Source of the DNA: Letharia columbiana
Lineage: Eukaryota > Ascomycota > Lecanoromycetes > Lecanorales > Parmeliaceae
NCBI RefSeq assembly: GCF_014066305.1
Contig: NW_023501092.1
Location: 62,001-126,000 of the forward strand
DNA length: 64,000 bases
Reading direction: 5' to 3'
Shown piece after piece: positions 11,628-23,800 of the stretch (positions are counted from its first letter, which is position 1; each line of letters begins with the position of its first letter). The position numbers and the translations under genes were made by a program. The notes under the pieces were generated by a model, which was not told the DNA's origin, searched no databases, and was given only the letters and a program-made list of their open reading frames with translations.

Positions 11628-12895
11628 ATGGCAGACTGCGCTACTTGCGACCCGTCCAAAATCATGCATGTCTCTGTCATATCCGTTTTTGCTTTCCTTG
11701 CGCTCATGTCTCTCATATTTCGGTTATGGGCTCGGATGATCAAGAGAAACAGACTTGAATGGAATGACTACCTATGCGTTGGAGGCCTAGTATACTCAAC
11801 GCCTCGAGTGAGGAATTCTTACGACACGCTAAGCTGACATCAGGTCTTTACGCTGGCTTCCACCTCTGTTTCAGTCCACTGTACGCATGCTTCATAACAC
11901 TCGATGCTTTATGTTCTGATATTTTATTTAGCGTATGTCTACTGGGGCTTTTTCTCGAGGAGTGTCGCGGGAGATTCCGACATTGTAGTCCTTCAATACA
12001 AGGTTCGTGGTATTCGCTTATGCCTCGCAGCTCAGAATTTACTAAAAACACAAAGGCTTTGCTCGTAGGGCAACTTCTCTGGATCACCGCCGTGACACTG
12101 ATACGCGCATCAGTCCTCTTCTTGTACAATCGAATTTTCTGCACGAAATCCTTTCGCATCGCGTGCTATGGGATTCTCTCAATCAATTTGGCTTACTTCA
12201 CAGCAACAGTGCTGGCATGTTGTCTAATATGCCGACCCTTCGCTTTCAACTGGGACCAGTCCATACACGGGTCTTGTGGCGACCAAAAGTCTCTAGATCT
12301 ATTCATTGGAGTCTTCAATTTATTGATGGACATCACAACCGTCGCATTGCCAATGCCCGTCTTATGGGGGCTTCAAATGCCGACCGGAAAGAAGATTGTT
12401 TTGAGCGGACTGTTTTCAATGGGTATAGCGTAAGAGCAACTTTGCTCCTACCCTTCCTATTCTCTGGGCGAAGCGCGACTTGACCGTTCGAGTACTAATG
12501 CTTGCCACAGCATTTGCATCATCACCTTAGTCCGGATCAAAGTAACAACCGACATCACCGCCAACAATACTGCAGGTCAGTACGCGCTGATCGCGCTTTT
12601 AACCTGCCTTGAGTCGTCACTCGGTGTGGTCAATGCCTGTCTTCCGGTCACAAAGCCCGTCTTCGAGAAGCTCAAACCTACGTTGCTCATCAGTCTCCTG
12701 TCGGGGCGGACCTCGAGCAAGCCCAAAGTCCTTCCCGGCGATTATGAAATGCCATCCAGGCTGAAGCGAGTCGGCTGGCCGCTGGAGGATAGGCCGAAAA
12801 GAATCATGCAACCAAACCCGCAAGACTCAACCATAGATGTGTCGAACGAGATATGGAGACCGCCTTCGTCGCCGCACCAAGACTTTGAGCAGTAA
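11628..12895 (+). CDS. Fungal rhodopsin-domain integral membrane protein (PTH11/SAT4-like)
   Basis: Five exons: 11628-11789, 11844-11880, 11932-12002, 12056-12429 and 12511-12895, giving 342 residues. Introns are 54, 51, 53 and 81 nt, all GT..AG, with branch sites such as GCTGAC, TACTAAA and TACTAAT; frame is kept at each junction. It has the seven-helix pattern of the family: TM1 (about 12-34), LEWNDYLCV, then a block with ALLVGQLLWI and RASVLFLYNRIF. Cys-rich CRPFAFNWD follows, then DITTVALPMPVLWGL, and a soluble tail after about 270. The protein should sit in the plasma membrane. Some relatives act as surface-sensing receptors, but the ligand is unknown. The short exons 2 and 3 encode the loop that usually reads YGxG and is divergent here. 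A second, truncated member lies at 33.5-34.0 kb on the other strand. Confidence 0.85.
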
Positions 12896-13020
12896 TTGAT
12901 GGGCAAAATCTGGGCACTCGGGGCTGCTAGAATTGTGGTATTTCAACAGGGGGATGGCGACCGAGAGAGATATCGCGAACAGTCATGTGCTCTTACTGCG
13001 ACTACTATCTCTCGTCAGCT

Positions 13021-13131
13021 CTGAAATGTACTCCTGTGAATACATTTGAGCATTATCTGAAATGTACTCCTTTGTGAATACATTTGAGCATTATCTGAAA
13101 TGTACTCCTTTGTGAATACATTTGAGCATTA
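13021..13131. repeat. Three-copy tandem repeat (36-38 bp unit)
   Basis: Copies at 13021-13056, 13057-13094 and 13095-13131, each starting CTGAAATGTACTCC and ending GAGCATTA(T). Copies 2 and 3 are almost identical; copy 1 lacks two bases. Confidence 0.95.
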
Positions 13132-13157
13132 GCGGCACTATACTCAATGCTTAGGTA

Positions 13158-13171
13158 TTAGGGTTAGGGTT
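13158..13171 (+). repeat. Interstitial telomere-like motif
   Basis: TTAGGGTTAGGGTT, just over two telomere units, 27 bases after the minisatellite. Confidence 0.8.
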
Positions 13172-13822
13172 GTAACTAACGATATTCTTTTGACCGCTAT
13201 AGACCTCGGCCACCTCTTGTCACGCAACTCAAAATACTTTATGTGTGAAGCTTCCAGAGCAATCAGATGTGGATTGCATGATTGTAGCAACAACAGTAAT
13301 GAGATATGCTGACAACATGCCGGGGCAGGCCTTTTTGCTGTTGGTCGCATTGGATGCTGGCGGAGAGTTGTTCAATTAGACTGCCGCAGAGGGTAATGTT
13401 GCTCCCAAGGAGTACCTATATGGTACTGTTGGAAATGCTACAGCCCTTGTGTTGTAGCTACCCCTCATAGTGGCAAGTTAGCATAGGCTTCACATGGCAT
13501 ATAAGTAGCCTACATACCACTCCATAGCTAATCAATCCTCCATCCTCCATCAAATCCAACAGGTACAGTATTTGGTGGTCATGTGGCAAGTCCATTCGAA
13601 ATGGTTGCAGCAGACCCACTCTTGCGGAAATAGCGCCATAAGGTGCTTTAGCAAATTCTGGTTCATTGCGAAGAGTAAGAGGAGGTAGCCACAATATGCA
13701 AAAGTAATTTAGAGAGAGAGCTCAATCCACGGGTTCGACAAGCCATCTTCGCTTATACGAAGTGAGTGTCAAGGCCATAGTAAAGCTGGGCCTTTCTGTT
13801 TGCCTTGACGAAATTTGTGACT

Positions 13823-13836
13823 TTAACCCTAACCCT
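13823..13836 (-). repeat. Interstitial telomere-like motif, opposite orientation
   Basis: TTAACCCTAACCCT, the reverse complement of the motif 650 bases upstream, so the pair faces inward. Confidence 0.8.
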
Positions 13837-14748
13837 GCTTTCTCCTTTTGCCAGGCAACAAGATCTAAGACTACGCCTTAGATCAAACCAGATAGACGTT
13901 GAGGTTTTGGTCTCGATCTGTTTACGTGATACGCTTTTGAAACATTATCGACACAGCTAAAACCAAAGAGACCTGAGCACGCTAAGAATGTTTCGCTGGC
14001 ACAATTCGATGATGTTCTTCATCTACATGGGCAATGACGCACTGCATTCCAAGGGTCTCCTTCTGTTTCTCATCCGCTGAGGTGTAGGCTGACGGACTCC
14101 GAGAGCTGTACGAATGGCTATGATATCCTGCCTGCAGAACCCAGAACGCCACTCTCAAGCCTAGATGCCATCGACCAAGACGAGACATGACACCTCACCC
14201 GATTGCTTGTCTCGAACTATCATTTTGTGCCTGAATAGAGCGACACTCTGCAATCACTGGCGCAATTCGCGGATAGGCATACCCCATCCGCCTTTTCGAT
14301 AACACTTTTCTTGACGGGTGCCAAGCGCGCGGTTCATTGGTTCGGCTTGGATTCGGCGATACGGCGCTACGCTCATGATATTGGTCACCGGACGAGAATA
14401 TGGCATCTTATTGGCTCTCTCGAAATAGAGTTGGCCACAGTTTCAACATTCAAGGCTGATACCCTGGCTGCTCTCTTCAGACAGCAATCGTGTCAGCTCG
14501 ATACGTTTCGCCCTGGTTTTTTGTTGTTTCATGCACAAAATGAGTTATTCTCCAGGTAGGACGAAGAGATGAAACAAGTTCTTTCGTTTATGGGAGCCAG
14601 TCACTTAACTGCCAACGTGCGGAGCCGACACCGAACCCTTTCGTTTCGCATTGTTGAAAACATCAAGCTGCCTGCGTTCTCATCTATTTCAATATTTCGG
14701 CTCCAGATGACTCACAAGTGATGTCGACAGGCAGACTTGCTGCAAATG

Positions 14749-14756
14749 TATAAATA
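14749..14756 (+). promoter_or_regulatory. TATA-like box of the proline-rich secreted protein gene
   Basis: TATAAATA lies about 190 bases before the ATG at 14942. The long distance is explained by the duplicated leader at 14770-14919. Confidence 0.4.
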
Positions 14757-14769
14757 TTGCTTGACTCCC

Positions 14770-14919
14770 ACTTTACTTCCTATGACTCCTATCGTCATAC
14801 AGCTATTACAGCCATCAAAGACACCAATTCTCAGTCCGGACACTTTGCTTCCTACTTTCATACAACTCCTATCTTCATGCAATCACCGCAGCCATCACAC
14901 ACACCAAGTCTTAATCCAA
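14770..14919. repeat. Imperfect tandem duplication in the 5' leader
   Basis: Two diverged copies (14770-14841 and 14842-14919), each starting ACTTT(A/G)CTTCCTA and sharing ACTCCTATC, CAGCCATCA and ACACCAA blocks. They lie between the TATA-like box and the start codon of the secreted-protein gene. Confidence 0.7.
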
Positions 14920-14941
14920 CTTCTCGTCAGCAATTATCACC

Positions 14942-15753
14942 ATGAAAACCTCCTACCTCCTTGTCTCTCTTCTCGCATCATTCAAAGTTACCGCGAAGCC
15001 TACAGGTGGTAGTGATTTCGATATCGCTCTCCATTCCCGTGTAGAGCAACGAGCTGCCGTGCCAGCACCTCCACCCCCACCTCCAGCTCCAAATCCGGGC
15101 CCAGCTCCAGCTCCGGGTCCAGCTAAAGCGGCTGATCCACCCCCAGCACCGTATTACTCGCACGCCCCGCTCTCTCGATGCCCCAACTGATAGAGTGATT
15201 TAGGACTCCCCTCCCACCTACCCTAGACGGTGTTGTCCTGGACGGCGGCGTCGTAAACTACAATCCGAACAACCATAATATTAATAATTGCTGGACGGTA
15301 CCAGTCCAACGGCCTCCCCCCAGTGCTCCCTACGCCCCTGGTACCTGCTCGGTATGCGGCTTGCAACGCAACGGTACCGACGGTAGCGCAGACTATCAGC
15401 TCTGGGCTCGAGACAATCTCAACAATGCCATGGGCAACATGTCCCCAACTACAGTCTGGCCACTCGATGGGATGCGCTCGCCAGCAGATGATAGTAAAAA
15501 CCAGTCTGTCATTCAGATGGGCGGATCCCCTCTTCAGCTATGGGCCTTGGAAGCAGAAGATCCCAACTATTCTATGGTATACATGAGATGGGTCACCCCG
15601 CCGCACCACCTAAGCGCCCCCTTGAATGACACAACCATACCACAAGTGTCCTTTGATCCAAACCCAAAGATGATTAATACCGAAACATGCAGCTCCGCTG
15701 GAACCGCATTAAACGGTGCGGTGGTCTACTTCATATGCTACTTTGCATGCTAG
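14942..15753 (+). CDS. Secreted proline-rich hypothetical protein
   Basis: Exons 14942-15150 and 15204-15753 give 252 residues. The 53-nt intron (GTATTA..TTTAG with a CTGAT branch site) keeps the frame. A signal peptide is clear (MKTSYLLVSLLASF..VTA, about 1-19). A Pro/Ala-rich linker (PPPPPPAP, PAPAPGPA) covers about 40-75. The C-terminal domain (about 76-252) has CWTVPVQ, CSVCGL and WPLDGMRSP and ends with CSSAGTALN and a hydrophobic FICYFAC tail. Four or more Cys in a secreted protein suggest disulfides. I do not recognise the family. It could be a cell-wall or effector-like protein, but that is a guess from size and signal peptide. Confidence 0.65.
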
Positions 15754-17997
15754 TTTGTTGGGTGGCCTCCTCATTGCTGAACGAGAAGTTGCAAGTTTGC
15801 CATCTCATTGATTTCTTTGTGGCGTACATGTATATTAGAGAAAATTATCCCATGCGCCAGAACCTGGTTTGTCGGATGGGGTCAAAGGATGGATCAAACT
15901 TCTCCAGTCACAACAATGATTCAGTTGCTTCCCATCATTTCTCTTCCTGAAGTCCAGTCTCATTTTACACTTTCCTCATGGCGAAGTCAATCTCTCAGGT
16001 GTTAGTTTTTATGTCACTGCTCAGTCTTCTTCATAGAAGGGATGTCCAACGTTGTTGACCTGCGAAAGAAAAACCGCCTGCTCGCTGAAAGGAAGGCCTA
16101 GAATTGTCGGGTCCTTTACGTTTGGAATCCGGTGAGTTTGGAAGTAGATGACCGATTGCAAGCACTCTCTGTGACCAATGTTCCATTATCCCTGTGTTCC
16201 GAGTGGCCTTACATCACCAATCGGCTATGCCCCCTCAACACCGATTGTTCTCCTCTCTCAATCCCAAGTCCGTAAAAGTTTTTTTTTTTCATACTCAGCT
16301 TGATATTAGAGCCTCCCATCCACCCCAACGTCGTCCCAGCAGTAACAGCCCCTAACATGCGCAGGCTCCAGGCCATAGTCCCCCAGCCTGCCATTGACTT
16401 TACATACCCGGCCCACATCACCCCCCTGCCGCGCCCATGCACATGGAAGAGCTTGAGTTCTATATGCATCCTTCTCCCCATACATGCCAGGTTTAGCTTT
16501 CTGCTTCGCCTCGACCACATACGCGATCTCCGCCATCAGGAGGGCGTGAAAGACAGAGTTAAAGTGACGCCAATGAGCGCCAGCAGAAAGCAGAGGAGCG
16601 AAACATGCTCTATGCTGTGATAAGTGACGAGGCGGGGGAGAACAAATAAAGGGAGAATTATCGTCGTCTTCCCGCAAATGGCATTTGATCAGAAGCACGG
16701 ACCGAAGTGAAATGACAGGCCCGCTGATAGACGTCTCGCCTCTCCTGGTGTCCATAAGACGATCAAGCTCACATTCAAACTTATCGATCCAGGCTACAGA
16801 GTCCTTTGGTCTTGCGATAGGCATTATGAGTACAACGCGTTACAAAAGGCAAGCCCACAGAAAGGGGAACGCCGTTAGCGCGGTCACTGTAGTTACTCCA
16901 TGAAGCAAAGGCCAAGGTAGTGCCAAGTCTAGCTTACTTTGAGAGACCTTGTTGCAGCAGTAAATATGTTGCAGAGAAGGATCGTATAACGACGTCTGAA
17001 GTCTGCCCGTTTGGCTAAATTAACATGAAGACCTGGAAGTTGAGTCCAAGATACTCAGAGTACATAAGTGTCGAGGTGATCCAGACTCCCTTCGTCAGGT
17101 CTCCTATAGTTTTCTTCGCGTTCCAATAGGTAGCACTACAAATTGGAAGCTTTGTGGCAGGCCCTGATGACTATGCGGTCAAGCCCCGCGCAAGGAGATT
17201 GTTGAAGACCGGGCCTTTGACCTCTCGTTGCTGCAGAAAAACCCTCGAGGAGCTGATGCTTTAAGCTACAGTGTGAAGCCCGCCTCTTGCGATGATTCTA
17301 TTCTTGTCCCCACACCCTGCTGACTTGACCCTTTGCAGAGCCTGTAGCACAATAGGTTGTCCAAAATCATGATATCATTAAGGGGTAAGAGTCGAAGAAT
17401 GGCGCAAAGCTTTACAACCTTTGCGAAGTGCACGACCTCAGAGCTTCTCTGGTTATCAGCACTCGAGCCTCGTATCGTCATCCTCCCTGCTTGCTCTCTC
17501 TCTCGGTGGTCTGGTTCACTTCAGCTCCGACGCTTCACTGCCTTCAGAAATTTAAGGTCCTTCTTGGCGCTTGTTATCCGAGCGTCACATCCTTGCTTCT
17601 TACTCATTGCCATTGATAACAGGAGACACTCACTGTCAGGTGTCAGACACTCCAGCCACCTGTGTGCTCGGTACTCCGTTTTTTATTTAACACTTTTGAC
17701 TTTACTCGCCAGAACCTAAACACTTTGTTTGACAAATAGAATAACACTATGACCATGTTTTCCTTTGCTACTAACTGTGCGACTCTCGGAGTTTATCGGT
17801 TGTATCTGCGTGGCCTCTGGCGAACGCATAGCCTTAACACAATCACGCAGCTTTGATGTATGCTCGTCCAGATTCGGGATGGTACGAAGTAGATGTGAAG
17901 CTATTTTCTGCTGCTCTACTTACTTTCTTTCCTTCCTTCTCTCCGTTCACGGAAAAAACCTGGCTGTCATGAGACTTCCAAAAACAAATCGATTATC
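15754..17997. other. Intergenic, no supportable gene
   Basis: Open frames on both strands overlap and lack family motifs. A minus-strand stretch near 16300-16500 has a Gly-rich hydrophobic segment (TAGTTLGWMGG), but no start or splice structure that makes a credible gene. Confidence 0.4.
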
Positions 17998-19164
17998 ATG
18001 GGGGAAGTTCTTTTCCTTGTCGGGTAGGACCCCAAAAGCTGAGCTCCAGGTCAGATGCTAATCGTAAAATAGCGGGACAAGTGTTCTCACCGTTGGCAGA
18101 GAAGCGGAGCGCTTACACCAGAGTCGAGTGGATGTGCTAGAGTGTTCCGAAGACCAATTCCCTGAGTTGGCTGGTAGACGGCTGTTCATGGTCAAGTATA
18201 GTGATAACGATATTACCATTCAAGACGTCGAAATCATTCGTCAAGCGTTGGGGCGTAGTCTCAAGTACAGAACCACACCGTCCTTACCCTCGTACTTGTA
18301 CTACTATCAACTTTGGCTTCAATAGATACTGATGACGCATGCATTAGCTCGCAAGCCTGGTCTGTTGTGACAGACACCGATGGAAACAACACCTTTTATC
18401 CCAGACGATTTGGGCCGGATGAACTTCGTGAGTGTCTTCTATCTTTCTTTTTCCACTCTTGTGGTCCTGTTGCTATCGCTAACCAGAATCGTTATATAGC
18501 TCCAAGTCGCGGTGAGGGACATGAGGACGACCGTCCTCCACGAGACAGGCAGTCTTCGAGAGGTTCGTACGCAGACGAATATGACGGCCGAGACTGGGAA
18601 TGGGATTTCCCTGAGCCTCAACCACACCGCAGCCGCCGACGAAACACATACGCGAACGACGATGATCGTGGTGACGAGTATGAGGACGATCCGGCGCCTC
18701 CCCCACCCCGCGGTCGCCGAAGACACTCGTACGCGAACGAATTTGATCTCGGTGACGGTTATGAGGACGATCTAGAGCCTTCTTCACATGGCAGCCGCAG
18801 AAGACATTCGTATATGAGCGGTTATGATCGCGGTAACAGGTATTGGGGCTCTCCGGAGCCTCCTCGATACGGTGACCCCTCGAGAGGCACATACGCAAGA
18901 GACTATGATCATGGATCTTCCTATGCAAGCAGCAGTAACGGAAGGGTCAGGGACTGGGGTGATTTTGAGCCGGCCAGAACGTATTCTTACGCATTCAACC
19001 GGCAAGGTAGCGACAGCTACAGGGACGCTCCTGTACCCCCGTGGGTTACCAATCATCCCTCGTGGGCCAACCACCCCTCGCAACGCAGGCGATTGGGCGC
19101 TAGACCAGGCTCGAGCACGATTTGTGGCCTGGTTCGCTCCTTCCTCAATTACACAATGACCTGA
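17998..19164 (+). CDS. Hypothetical protein with Arg/Asp/Tyr-rich repetitive tail
   Basis: Four exons: 17998-18023, 18073-18254, 18326-18427 and 18500-19164, giving 324 residues. Introns are 49, 71 and 72 nt. The first has a GCTAATC branch site and the third a GTGAGT donor; all junctions keep the frame. The N-terminal 105 residues (MGEVLFLVGG, GRRLFMVKYSDND, GNNTFYPRRFGPDEL) look like a compact folded domain I cannot name. From about 106 the protein is low-complexity and charged. It has imperfect repeats built on a basic cluster, a YAN/YAD turn, an acidic Asp/Glu patch and a Pro-rich spacer (for example SRRRNTYAND, GRRRHSYANE, SRRRHSYMSG). Such alternating charge suggests disorder or an RNA/protein-binding tail. 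The tiny first exon makes the start the least certain part. Confidence 0.6.
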
Positions 19165-20035
19165 TAGCGGCTGCGATCTGCCATTTACTCATGCACAAAT
19201 CGTCTGAACATGTACTGCCCGCAGGTCATCGACATAATACTGGCTGTATTTACTCGTAAATCCTTATTTTTCACTTGTTGCTGTCGTTTCCCTCGGGTTT
19301 TAACCTTAAGAAAGGTCTCTTAGTGGATGCAACCAAACCACAAGTTTGTTTGTATTACTACTAGTGCCTGCAGGAACTTGCAATTCTATTGACTTGTGCA
19401 CCCGAACCTCGGTCTTCTCGCCGCTCGATCCTGCTGGCATCCGCTCCGTTTCCTACTGTTTCTCCTCACCTTGGCTGTATAAGATTATAGCACTTCCGTA
19501 GAGACACTTCACTCTGAAAACATGGGCAACTATTACCTCGTTAAAAGCAGATCATAACTCAATACCACGAAGATTCCATTTTATCGTTGGGTAGGCTTTT
19601 GAGATACTTGCCGTCTCGGCATCAACCTCATAGCTTCCACCAGCAGGCCCACACCATGCGCTCATACCCTCTTCGTCACGCAGTCCTCTCAATCAAGAGA
19701 CAATGAAGTTGTCTCTGCTCAGTCTATCGTTGTATTTGGTGAATGAAGCTTGGAATGAGAGGCTCGTCCCCGTACTCAACGCGTCCGCGGGACCTCGGCC
19801 AGCACTTCCTCTTTCGTCCTCCCTTACCACCAACGTGGTACAACTGTGATAGCACAATCTAAATATCGATTCGAACCGCTCAAGCTGCCTGCAGGCATGG
19901 ACTTTCGTACCACCTTTAGAAACCGAACTTGATTTTGAACCTTGTAACATAATGCCCCAAGTTCCGCTGGGACATCTACGGCAGGCTGATGTTGGATCTC
20001 TAGATCGGTATTTAAGCTGTACTGGATCCGAAGAG
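19165..20035. other. Intergenic, approach to the RIP-mutated block
   Basis: No gene supported. Composition is still normal here; the AT-rich block starts about 0.8 kb further on. Confidence 0.4.
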
Positions 20036-20520
20036 GATCCATATCGGATTCGGGGTGGTGATCTTAATCAAAAACGATGACACATGCGCGGTCGAGCTTG
20101 TTGTGCGGCTGGGAGCGGTTGCAGCCTATGCACCGGGTGACGCGGGTACAACTGTTCTCACGGTCATTTGCGATTGTGCAGCCGGTATACCGTCTATAGG
20201 TGAAGATGACACATGGTTTGGGTAAGCGGAAGCAATCTGCGACTTTATTGGTTTGGCACGTCGGGCGTTCAAGCCGCTGAAAATGGTAATTTAGGCCCGG
20301 ATGATAATTTTGCGGTGACAGTATTCGAAATGACACCCATCAAAAATGTTCCAGAAGTGTCAAAGGTTGTTTTGGAATTTTCCAGTCCTATCAAGGCATG
20401 GTAGACCCCATGTATAACGGGACAAAGGCTCTCACGTATCCACCAAAAGGTGTTGTAGTCATGACTACGAAATCCGCTCAAATGCTTTGCATTTCCGTAA
20501 TTAGCATTGGGTAGTTAACC
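20036..20520 (+). pseudogene. Frameshifted fragment of an unidentified protein gene
   Basis: An open stretch from about 20036 to 20218 contains VILIKNDDTC, VVRLGAVAAYAPGDAG and GEDDTWFG. The next frame (20213-20404) continues with LRLYWFGTSGVQAAENGNL and DDNFAVTVFEM. A third short piece (ALTYPPKGVVVM) follows near 20430. The pieces read like one protein broken by indels, and similar LYWFGTSG sequences occur in uncharacterised fungal proteins as far as I recall. No function is known. The location directly before the RIP-mutated block suggests decay of the flank. Confidence 0.5.
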
Positions 20521-20551
20521 CTGGTACTTGAGCTTAATTCCCTAGAGTTTT

Positions 20552-20840
20552 ATGGATAGAGGGTTGCACTCCTCTTCGATCCCCGAATCCGAGATCCCCT
20601 GGGGCCCCCTTCGGCTTGGACATTTCGGCGTCCCAGTCACCATCGAAGCTATAGTATTCCTGCTCGGTGCTTTCTTCTCCACGTGGCCAACTGCCAAGAA
20701 CCCGAACATTCAGGATATGAAATATTGTGTTTTGGTATACGGCGGGGTCATAATCATCAGTATGCTATTTTGGCTTGTGTATGGGAGACATCATTACACG
20801 GGTCCGGTGTTGGAGATCTCGAACAGCGATCAGCAGCAGA
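20552..20840 (+). pseudogene. C-terminal fragment of an amino-acid permease (APC/GABA-permease-like)
   Basis: The frame contains WGPLRLGHFGVP, then a membrane segment (EAIVFLLGAFFSTWP), then KYCVLVYGGVIIISMLFW and VYGRHHYTGPV. This is the order and wording of the last two helices of fungal amino-acid/GABA permeases. Nothing upstream encodes the other ten helices, and the reading frame runs straight into AT-rich sequence at about 20850. It is therefore a truncated remnant cut by the transposon block. Confidence 0.75.
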
Positions 20841-20844
20841 CTCT

Positions 20845-23800
20845 GCAGCTTAGTCTTTATTTAACTATTATAAATATATTCTATACTCTTATATACTTTA
20901 TAATAACTTTCGCTATTATTATTAAATTTAAAAAAGCGATTAAACGAGTTATATCTCGTCTTTAAGATTATTAAAAAGATCTTTAACGCGATTAATAAGA
21001 TTCTTAAGACTAAAAAGACTATTAAGATTAAAATATCTTCTTCTCGCGATAAGATTCTTATATATAAAACGCTATCGAGAATTATTAGTCTTAAATAAGA
21101 TCGACGAAAATATTCTTATTTATTATTAAAGTAAATCTTTATAAAATTAATAGTCTAGCTATTTAAGATTTAAGAGAAGTAAAATTATCGCTATTATTAT
21201 ATGTTATAAGAATTAAATTTATAAGTTATATTATTATTATCGCTATTATTATAATTATAAATATTATTATTATTATTTAAATATATTAAATTTAAATTTA
21301 TCTAACTTTAAGTCGAACTAAGAGAAAAGAAGAGAGATTTTCTTTTATTATTTTAAAGATAAGAAGCCTTTTCTTAATATTACTAAAAGATTTCGAAGTA
21401 TAAATATTAAGTACTTTAAGTAAATCTTCTTTTAAGATTTTTAAGATTAAAAACTTCGTTAGATTAATCTATATATATATTACTTTAATTAAAAAGAATA
21501 AAGAACGTTAATAGCTATAATTATATAATATATTACTTTTATATATACTTAATAGTCGCTAATCGCTTTATATATATAAGCGTAAAGAAAGACTTAAATA
21601 AGACTCTTTTATATATATATTATTCGCTTACTATAACTATCTATTATCTATAAATTTAACTTTATTCTCGCTTATTATCTCGCTTTTATTACTATATATA
21701 TTTAGAATAATTTAAATAATCTTAAAGTCTAAAAAGCGAATAATTAGAGTTATAGAAATCTTCTTATATTTAAAAAACTTCTATATAAATAATAGTAAGT
21801 TAAATATCGATACGTCTTAACCTTAATAAGTCTATGTTAAAATTAAAGAAACTAAAATTTATAAGAGTTTTAATAGAGGTATTTATTTTCGCGAGCGCTA
21901 TATCTACTTATATATCTATATAATCTATTAATAAAATTATTTATTAGATAAGTATTTTAAAATCTAAAACTTAGTTATAAATAGTTTTAATTAATTATTA
22001 TTAAATAATTATATTATTAGATTAGAATAATTTTTAGAATATTTATAGATATTATAATTACTATAGTATATATCTCAAGAGATTTTTATACGCGCTATAT
22101 AATCTATTAAATCTTAAATTTACTTTATTAAGAATTCGTTAATAGTTAATAATTAATTTAAATAATTAAACGATTATTTAAATCTAATATTTACTAAGAT
22201 TATTTTAACTATTCTTTAAAAAGGCGTTAAGATAGATTTTTAAGACTATATCTTAGTTTATTATAATTAAAATTATCTATTAATATATTAAGTATCTTAA
22301 ATATTATTAATAAATCTTTAAAAATAGCTTTAATAATATCGTTTAATCGAGATTAATTCTTAAAATAAGCTTTATTACGTCTATTCGCTACTCGAATTAA
22401 TATCGAAATATAATAAAGATTAAAGACAAATTTATAATCTCTTATTTCTATATAATTATTTAATTAATAACGATATTTAAACGAAGTAAGATATATTAAA
22501 ATATATTATATATAATAATATAGTAGTAATATTATTATAGAAAGATCTAAGAGCTTAATTCGTTAAAAGAGATTTTAAAGACATCTTTAGATATATACTT
22601 GTCGCTATATCGAATTAATAACTACTTAATTTTAATTATAATAAACACTATTAAAAAGAATAATATCTATTATTTAAATTATATATATTATTATTTCTAT
22701 TTAATCTCTTTATAAAGACTCTTTATTTAAATCTTAATCGCTATTCTTCTATAGAAAGTAATACTTTATTACTTAAACGATTTTTTTATAATTCTTTTAT
22801 TAAATAATAATATAATTATATATATCTAGTAATTTAATTAACTATATAGTAAATTAAATCTTTAAATTAATTATATAAAGAATATTATAGATTTTATAAT
22901 TAAGTTTTTAGAAATTAAATTTAATAGTATTTATATATAGATAAGACTTTTTTTAAATAAGCTAATTAAGATAAGAATTATAATTAAAAATCTTTTAAAA
23001 AAAGTAATTATCTTATATTAGAAGCTCGAGTTAACGATTAACTTTCTCTCTTTTACTATTAAAGTTATAATTTTAAAAAAAGTATTCTTAAAATAACTTT
23101 TTAATACTCTTTAAAGATTTATAATAATTATATAAATTATAGATAATATAAGAATAGACTTACTATAATAAAATATCTTTTTAAAATATTAAAATAATAT
23201 TATCTTAATATATTATATCGATAATCGAGTTATATAATATATATAAATTAATATATTTAAAAAATTCGATATAAAAGACTATATTCTCGATTATCTTAAT
23301 TATATTTAATCGATTTAACTTAAAAATATTTTTAATATTAAAATAGCTATATATTATTATTTTAAAGATATATAATTTAAAGAAATAAAGGTTATTTATT
23401 ACGCGATAAAGCTATAGTTATATTAGTTATAAGAATCTTACTTAATTCTCTATTATAATAATAATATATATATTAATAAATTATATAAATTCTTTATATA
23501 TAAGTTAGCTATAATCTTTATTACGCGATATAGCTATATTAATAACTACTTATAATATTATAATAATATTTATTTAAATATCTATAAAGACTAATTAGCT
23601 AATCAATAATCTATTATATTTTTAATATTAAAAAATTACTAATATATATTTATAGCTAAAAGATCTTATATCTTTACTAAAATAAAGTAAAATTTATTAG
23701 AATATTAATATAATTAGATTATACTATTTTAAGAGATTATATAACTTCTCTAATAAGAGCTTATTATTAAAATTAGAAAGATATATATAATTTTAATAAG

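Larger units (their letters stand above)
12896..14741. other. Intergenic region with minisatellite and telomere-like motifs
   Basis: No gene supported. It holds the 3-copy minisatellite at 13021-13131 and two short telomere-like motifs in opposite orientations (13158-13171 and 13823-13836). Short open frames on both strands have no family signature. Confidence 0.5.

Noticed and set aside
13021..13131. CRISPR-like array
   Set aside because: Units are directly contiguous without spacers and the host is eukaryotic; it is a minisatellite.
16209..16824. Overlapping minus-strand frames with a Gly-rich hydrophobic segment
   Set aside because: Two frames compete over the same bases, no splice pattern joins them and no family is recognised.
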